Assembly (NCBI GenBank): GCA_002401565.1
Contig: NVTL01000071.1
Coordinates: 333-7,438 of the forward strand
Direction of reading: 5' to 3'
DNA from: Rhodospirillaceae bacterium
Lineage (GTDB): Bacteria; Pseudomonadota; Alphaproteobacteria; Rhodospirillales; Magnetovibrionaceae
Length of the DNA stretch: 7,106 nt
Below are positions 6,201 to 7,106 of the stretch, one piece after another. The notes below the pieces were generated by a model that ran no database searches, was not told where the DNA came from, and saw nothing but the letters and a program-made list of their open reading frames with translations. Position 1 is the first letter of the stretch; each line of letters begins with the position of its first letter. A program made the translations under genes and the position numbers.

Positions 6201-7106
6201 TGGGCGTATAACTGATTTGCGAAGCATGGCTTCCAACAACCTTGGCCCCGGAACTGCTATAGAGACCATCAATACCAACTGAACTATCTCCGGTTTGATC
6301 AAACCTGTACGTGACATCAGCGTCCAACGTGACCTTAAACCAGTCGTTAGATGTCACCGCACCAGTTTTACCCGTTGCCGAACCTCCAACGGGTAGACGT
6401 CCCGATGTTCCTGTGCTTGCCGAGAAATTACTAAAAAGCCCACCTTCGGAAACTGACGTTCCTCCGGGGTTAGCCACACTTTCATCCGTCAGGCGCAAAC
6501 GTCCGTTGATGATTGAACTGCTGCTCAAAGAAAGACCCGTCGCATTGGCCATGGTCGTATTGATGACCGAGGTCGTCGCTGTGGCTGGACCACCCGCCGA
6601 GATTATATTTTGCGTGCCCGTTGTTTGCGAAGTCTTGATCCAGGTTTCCCAAGTCGTCGCATTGGCCCCACCCGCAAAATTGGGTGTACTGCCCAATAAA
6701 ACGGCCGTAGAACCGTTTAGGTTTGCCGCTTGACCCATTGTATTGATAAAGACAGGATCACTGGAATCTGCGGTGGCACCTGTTCCCAATCTGCCAATAT
6801 TATTATTCAACGATTGATCTGCAATTGTCTCGCTGCTTAGATCGTCCATACGCCAATTGCCTTGGAGACCGGTTTCTGTTCCAAGTAATTGTTGATCATA
6901 AGAGCTGGATATTTCCGTTTCTGTACGCGCCGTGCTCCACGCCCGAACTTCATCAAGTTGGCCATTGAAATAATTGGTATTGCCGTCAGAAGAACGGCCA
7001 ATAACTGCATTTCCAGAACTGAGATTCTTTACCAGTCCGGTTTGCGTTTGCACCAGTGCACCATCCACATAAAGGTTCACGTTGCCCGCCGCATCATGGG
7101 TCGAAG
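1..7106 (-). CDS. Giant multi-LamG, cadherin-like repeat surface protein (5' end outside window)
   Basis: The frame is open from the right edge to a TAA at 3-1. A GTG at 7080 could be taken as a start, but the codons before it read STHDAAGN and continue into VNLYVDG, matching ATHDGANTVKLYVDG of the next LamG unit (residues 531-545). The GTG is therefore an internal valine and the gene extends beyond the window. Visible are seven LamG units, an L-type-lectin-like domain, a PPC-like domain, four cadherin/VCBS-like domains and one unrecognised module. I see no enzyme motif, no transmembrane segment and no cysteine; lysines number only about 35, while Asp, Thr, Ser, Gly and Ala dominate. This composition fits large exported adhesins or surface-layer-type proteins of Gram-negative bacteria. 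Glycan or matrix binding at the cell surface is inferred from the domains. No signal peptide can be seen because the N-terminus is missing, and no RTX nonapeptide block is present. The exact ligand and export route are unknown. Confidence 0.93.
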   Translation of the reverse strand, partial: STHDAAGNVNLYVDGALVQTQTGLVKNLSSGNAVIGRSSDGNTNYFNGQLDEVRAWSTARTETEISSSYDQQLLGTETGLQGNWRMDDLSSETIADQSLNNNIGRLGTGATADSSDPVFINTMGQAANLNGSTAVLLGSTPNFAGGANATTWETWIKTSQTTGTQNIISAGGPATATTSVINTTMANATGLSLSSSSIINGRLRLTDESVANPGGTSVSEGGLFSNFSASTGTSGRLPVGGSATGKTGAVTSNDWFKVTLDADVTYRFDQTGDSSVGIDGLYSSSGAKVVGSHASQISYTPTTSGSYFVSLTGGNLFDQNYTISATTHASTGPNGLAQVTPTGDAIGATNFSATFDMYIKSGTGGEGLSFNYGTVGFVGSKAEDGLTSGLSVTFDINDNDGAGSDIEGIEVWFNGTKIATSSGETFADAAGKSVLIEYTNTGLNVTVGGVSVFSNLVISDYENAAKDSYKYIVGGRADTATATQEIDNLNIQATNVALQNGLQVVNGKLVYASQSAFGSVTTAASATTVADGEWHHVAATHDGANTVKLYVDGTLVKTQTGVTQQTTADDAYIGVGANGRDHFNGQVSETRIWNDVRTDAEIAANYNQSLNGNEAGLVADYALDNVTSGIVDDTAGTNEQGVLTGMIVNTASPTVLGTKVTINEDHTISGTMIDNDILGTATYSKTDGSNGTVSIDAVTGAWTYTPNDNYFGTDTFTVTAAGSTSGSDTETVSVTINSINDTPTVTVGGSTLAYAENATTDIDAGLVLEDVDSPNLSGATVSITVNFQTSEDVLAVATQNGISGIYNATTGVLTLTGTATVTQYQTALRSVTYNNSSDTPTPTARTVSFAVTDEASGTSVAATRSIAVTAVNDAPTFSSAATLTAIVEDTADPAGATVTSLLNAKFSDLDGNALAGIAISQNLITTDGAWQYSTDGTNWYSVGTVSTASSLLLAASSQIRFAGKADYNGTPPPLTLYAVDNSSVTTFTSGTTRQTATTQTLETLNFSAVGGTATVKTITTANNGTLEFLNNAVLGSTTSDGNSLYWSTQPNSDGQMLSQSPSSTYYVIRTTDGREVGFQSIDLMEVYNFPTATTTFYAYKNGVQTGSEDRAGDIPRVQVLGSSNYTFTNSAFDDADMIVIHARDSSGNPTPVAIDNLVLSTVDATSKISVGSVTLGTSVTAVEDTPAPYDNPSALHFDGVNDVVTVGHAVALSPTSAITVETWVRIDEGVAYDGLVQKMDQTGGNYSGYKLVLDASGQSVIFDIGKGTAGWSRASHTTDISDGAWHHVAGVYDGNTMTVYIDGVAGTPNVVGAGWLGSPTVDLVMGNDVAAANRFLDGQMDEVRVWNDARTASEIQQSMNATINPAEEANLQGYWKMDEGTGTTVADISGNNQTATLTNGPTWTSGAAPVGRNDALVLDGTNDYMVVAGSTSLDVTTNFTLEAWVYTTAGGSQQIIARDNVGADLTGGYNFWITGGTGLAYETNNTNSASVANVLTSDAWHHVAVSSSGGALTFYVDGAAVGTGTVTTPSSFGTGAGVIIGRRGAANDSDFTGKIDDVRIWSDARTASEILENMSTTVDVNDPANANLAANWTFDEGTGTQVYDRTGNDNTGTLTNQASFASLDVPPNGQSNAMTFDGTSGHVALGAAAPLDIIGNTITLEAWANVGTVDGAIHSIVSKTQSGGYAIGVNANNKFYFSVVIGGVNQVVNSNVTVPTGDWYHVAGVYDGAEVSIYIDGVKQTEVISITGNITTANVQAVIGADQNASSLGTHLNGSIADVRIWDDARSQTEIQTNMNNTLVGNEANLAGNWQLNQSTGGVVDDATANNLNGTRVGGAEWVNPTESAPNGATNALKFDGVDDVVNIGSSVNDLTGDVSMEGWVKWDGTTKDGAQLMLTLGDPTANGVWLGGLVAGSTLQLTANLGGVGVLATGYSIAVDTWTHIALVRDAGTWTFYADGVAQAITNGNSTIVPIVPSNVAYIGDDGLSGVSEHFSGEISDVRVWNDVRTQAELQTNMHVQLVGNEAGLAGNWQLDEGSGTTATDTSSSAVNGTLTNAPAWVSETSVAANSPDAPIDTNHALKFDGVNDFVAINSSVVADITNAVTLEGWVLWDGSTNNSIQVMGAIGDSSANGVFLGGQVSGGSLLMMANLGGIGVLGTAYSIQADTWTHIAVEYDSSTWKMYANGVEQAITSGSTAWTPLAPTNAAYIGDSSFGTDFFSGSIDEVRVWDTARSGTEINDNMARQLNGDETGLAGYWNFNEGTGAQVIDQSTASNTGSVNNGATYQNLEYIQVAGGTTYKGMILGTDADGDALTYSLHTAPTNGIFALDTGSNTYTYTNDGDLGADTFVVTITDTNNNTTNETITFDVV
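250..888 (-). other. LamG unit G (WTHIA subtype)
   Basis: Residues about 2065-2277. Complete: ALKFDGVNDFVAINSS (2070-2085), VTLEGWVLWDG (2094-2104), SANGVFLGG (2120-2128), MANLGGIGVLGTAYSI (2138-2153), TWTHIAVEYDSS (2157-2168), MYANGVEQAIT (2172-2182), FSGSIDEVRVWDTARS (2209-2224), GYWNFNEGTGAQVIDQST (2245-2262). About half of its residues look identical to unit F when aligned by eye. It is the last LamG unit and joins the C-terminal cadherin-like domain by a short linker (NNGATYQNLEY). Confidence 0.9.
889..1566 (-). other. LamG unit F (WTHIA subtype)
   Basis: Residues about 1839-2064. Complete but of a different subtype from C-E: ALKFDGVDDVVNIG (1844-1857), VSMEGWVKWDG (1867-1877), TANGVWLGG (1893-1901), LTANLGGVGVL (1910-1920), TWTHIALVRDAG (1930-1941), FYADGVAQAIT (1945-1955), FSGEISDVRVWNDVRT (1984-1999), GNWQLDEGSGTTATDTSSS (2020-2038). 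It shares the KWDG/LWDG, ANGV-x-LGG, ANLGG and WTHIA features with unit G and not with the others. Confidence 0.9.
1567..2220 (-). other. LamG unit E
   Basis: Residues about 1621-1838. Complete: AMTFDGTSGHVALG (1625-1638), ITLEAWANVG (1650-1659), SIVSKTQSGGYAIGV (1667-1681), DWYHVAGVYDG (1710-1720), IYIDG (1725-1729), LNGSIADVRIWDDARSQTEI (1764-1783), LAGNWQLNQSTGGVVDDATANN (1798-1819). The DEGTGT turn seen in C and D is altered to NQSTGG. Its IVSKTQSGGY loop is the shortest in the array and marks the place where unit B carries its insertion. Confidence 0.9.
2221..2874 (-). other. LamG unit D
   Basis: Residues about 1403-1620. Complete: ALVLDGTNDYMVV (1407-1419), FTLEAWVYTT (1431-1440), GYNFWITGG (1460-1468), AWHHVAVSSSGG (1491-1502), FYVDG (1506-1510), FTGKIDDVRIWSDART (1543-1558), ANWTFDEGTGTQVYDRTGNDN (1582-1602). 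It has a two-to-three-residue longer connection after the NM segment (TTVDVNDPANANL), as unit C also does (ATINPAEEANL), which groups C and D together. Confidence 0.9.
2875..3537 (-). other. LamG unit C
   Basis: Residues about 1182-1402. It is a complete ConA-like sandwich: ALHFDGVNDVVTVG (1186-1199), ITVETWVRIDE (1210-1220), GYKLVLDASGQ (1240-1250), AWHHVAGVYDG (1276-1286), MTVYIDG (1289-1295), FLDGQMDEVRVWNDART (1327-1343), LQGYWKMDEGTGTTVADISGNN (1363-1384). It is the first of the uninterrupted array and the closest to the LamG consensus. It is probably a ligand-binding head, and the D of the VYIDG turn with the DG pairs are plausible calcium ligands. Its partner ligand cannot be read from sequence. 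Confidence 0.9.
3538..4476 (-). other. Cadherin-like domain 3 (WQYSTDG type), apparently interrupted
   Basis: Residues about 869-1181. The N-terminal part has TSLLNAKFSDLDGNALAGIAI (891-911; an acidic DLDG turn), the hallmark WQYSTDGTNWYSVG (922-935), SLLLAASSQIRF (942-953) and LTLYAVDNSS (966-975). In this repeat type the next strand normally leads within a few dozen residues to a V-T-A-V-N-D-A-P linker. Here the corresponding SVTLGTSVTAVEDTPAP appears only at 1164-1180, after about 165 residues of different character. The host domain is confident; its interruption is inferred from the displaced closing strand. The linker reads VEDTPAP instead of VNDAP and leads directly to LamG unit C. Confidence 0.7.
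3613..4110 (-). other. Unrecognised beta-rich module ending in AIDNLVL
   Basis: Residues about 991-1156. I do not recognise a named family. It opens with LETLNFSAVGGTATV (993-1007), has a run of aromatic, mostly strand-like segments (SLYWSTQPNSDGQML 1035-1049; STYYVIRTTDGREVGFQSIDLMEVYNF 1055-1081; TTFYAYKNGVQTG 1086-1098), then IPRVQVLGSSNYTFTN (1106-1121), DADMIVIHA (1126-1134) and a closing VAIDNLVLS (1144-1152). The GFxSIDL ... FYAYKNG ... AIDNLVL sequence of strands suggests a jelly-roll of the kind found in extracellular carbohydrate-binding modules. That is inference only. It is richer in Tyr, Trp and Phe than its surroundings, which would suit a ligand-binding face. Confidence 0.55.
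4477..4878 (-). other. Cadherin-like domain 2 (EDVDS/LTLTGTAT type)
   Basis: Residues about 735-868. Visible signatures are LVLEDVDSPNLSGATVSI (758-775), SEDVLAV (782-788), GVLTLTGTATVTQYQTAL (803-820), RSVTYNNSSDTP (821-832), ARTVSFAVTD (836-845) and the closing SIAVTAVNDAP (857-867). This is a widespread extracellular beta-sandwich repeat of large bacterial surface proteins, usually found in chains joined by VNDAP linkers, as here. It is complete and has no insertion. The role is inferred to be structural, with likely calcium ligands at EDVDS and VNDAP. Confidence 0.8.
4879..5127 (-). other. VCBS/cadherin-like domain 1
   Basis: Residues about 653-734. The motifs TINEDHTISGTMIDND (653-668), GTVSIDAVTGAWTYTPN (683-699) and NYFGTDTFTVTA (701-712), closing with VSVTINSINDTP (725-735), are the standard pattern of VCBS and bacterial cadherin-like repeats in giant exported adhesins. 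Such domains bind calcium between neighbours and stiffen a rod. It starts directly after LamG unit B and runs into the next cadherin-like domain through the INDTP linker, so it probably acts as a spacer between two groups of LamG heads. Confidence 0.82.
5890..5922 (-). other. Putative metal-binding loop of the lectin-like domain
   Basis: Residues 387-397, DINDNDGAGSD, follow the VTF strand and precede IEGIEV. In legume-type lectins the same place (after the FD of a central strand) holds Asp and Asn ligands of the Ca and Mn ions, followed by a strand with an I-G-I/V pattern. D387 and N391 keep the classical +4 spacing; the following Asp is at +10 where +8 is usual. The assignment is by pattern only. 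Confidence 0.45.
6127..6438 (-). other. PPC-like (pre-peptidase C-terminal) beta-sandwich domain
   Basis: Residues about 215-318. The order of motifs is typical of PPC-like domains: LPVGGSATGKTG (229-240), the core DWFKVTL strand (246-252), TYRFDQTG (257-264), a LYSSSGAKVV strand (273-282), ISYTPTTSGSYFVSLTG (289-305) and the final NYTISA (312-317). PPC domains are non-catalytic modules in secreted proteases and large surface proteins. There is no protease domain beside this one, so a structural or binding role is more likely. It appears to sit between the first strand of the lectin-like domain (ending near residue 210) and its second strand (from about 325). Confidence 0.72.
6748..7106 (-). 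other. LamG unit A, C-terminal half (cut by window edge)
   Basis: This is the end of a concanavalin A-like LamG jelly-roll domain. It enters in the middle of the H-x-A-x-T-H-D strand, continues through LYVDG (residues 3-7), and has the family signature FNGQLDEVRAW (38-48) followed by the EI helix and the GLQGNWRMDD tail (71-80). It resembles unit B most closely: both have THD...LYVDGxLVxTQTG and a Y-D/N-Q sequence in place of the NM found after the EI segment in the later units. The missing half, and possibly more units, lie upstream of the window. Confidence 0.88.

Larger units (their letters stand above)
5626..6588 (-). other. L-type-lectin-like domain inserted in LamG unit B
   Basis: Residues about 165-485. 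The outer part reads like a bacterial legume-lectin-type sandwich: a first strand at INGRLRLTDE (190-200), then NFSATFDMYIKSG (342-354), GGEGLSFNYG (356-365), GLTSGLSVTFD (377-387), a metal-loop-like segment DINDNDGAGSD (387-397), IEVWFNGTKIA (401-411), LNVTVGGVSVFSNL (435-448) and a closing IDNLNI (478-483). In classical L-type lectins the loop after FD carries Asp and Asn ligands for Ca/Mn; D387, N391 and D397 are candidate equivalents, with the last Asp two residues further along than usual. The sugar-contacting Asp of the (A/G)-D-G-L motif is Glu here (E358), so carbohydrate binding is not assured. A PPC-like domain interrupts this domain near its N-terminus. A generic LamG/ConA-like sandwich without lectin activity is the alternative. 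Confidence 0.65.
5131..6747 (-). other. LamG unit B, split by a ~320-residue insertion
   Basis: The first strands lie at residues 112-164, with NLNGSTAVLLG followed by TTWETWIKTSQ and NIISAGG. The domain resumes at about 486-650 with NGLQVVNGKLVYASQ, EWHHVAATHDG (525-535), KLYVDG (540-545), and HFNGQVSETRIWNDVRT (574-590). In uninterrupted units the equivalent of NIISAGG connects to the GY-x-L/I-x-V strand by a loop of only about 3-12 residues, and here that loop carries the extra material. The distance from the DEVR-equivalent of unit A to that of unit B is 537 residues, against 215-225 between later neighbours. The excess of about 320 matches the inserted segment. Confidence is high for LamG and lower for the exact junctions. 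Confidence 0.85.

Noticed and set aside
5626..6588. RTX calcium-binding nonapeptide repeats (suggested by GGEGLSF and NDNDGAGSD)
   Set aside because: The nonapeptide GGxGxDxUx is never repeated in tandem; both segments are better explained as strands and the metal loop of a lectin-like domain.
6311..6733. Plus-strand open frame of 140 codons, Pro/Val/Leu-rich
   Set aside because: Antisense to the PPC/lectin region; composition follows from the complement of Gly/Thr/Asn codons and no domain is seen.
3538..6747. Mobile-element or frameshift origin of the inserted modules
   Set aside because: The frame is continuous across all junctions, base composition looks similar on both sides, and no terminal inverted repeats or duplications are seen; domain insertion fits better.
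7078..7080. GTG as the start codon of the gene
   Set aside because: The frame is open upstream to the window edge and those codons (STHDAAGN) continue the LamG strand seen in unit B; no ribosome binding site precedes it.

Overview
The window is one uninterrupted coding region. A single giant reading frame on the minus strand enters from beyond the right edge (position 7106) and ends at a TAA at positions 3-1, giving about 2,367 residues with the N-terminus missing. No other gene is supported on either strand, and there is no intergenic DNA, so no promoter, terminator, RNA gene, CRISPR array or insertion sequence can be called. Residue numbers below count the GTG valine at 7080-7078 as residue 1; this codon is internal and not a start, because eight more in-frame residues of the same domain precede it.

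The protein is a repetitive, all-beta, apparently cysteine-free extracellular protein, probably a giant adhesin or surface-matrix protein. From N to C terminus it has: the C-terminal half of LamG unit A; LamG unit B, interrupted by about 320 residues that look like an L-type lectin domain which itself carries a PPC-like domain; a VCBS/cadherin-like domain; a second cadherin-like domain (EDVDS...LTLTGTAT...VNDAP type); a third cadherin-like domain (WQYSTDG type) that also seems interrupted by an unrecognised module of about 165 residues ending in AIDNLVL; five LamG units (C to G) in uninterrupted tandem with a spacing of 215-225 residues; and a final cadherin-like domain that runs straight into the stop codon.

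The domain set is typical of very large exported proteins of Gram-negative, often aquatic, bacteria, which are usually exported by type I secretion. Base composition looks slightly below half GC. A proteobacterium is the most likely source, but the window holds no taxonomic marker, so this is a weak inference. The LamG and lectin modules probably bind glycans or other surface ligands, and the cadherin-like domains probably act as calcium-stiffened spacers. Neither the export signal nor the partner genes lie inside the window.

The most interesting structure is the nesting: LamG containing a lectin-like domain containing a PPC-like domain, plus a second insertion inside a cadherin-like domain. 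The regular LamG spacing gives an internal yardstick that supports the first insertion independently of any family assignment.
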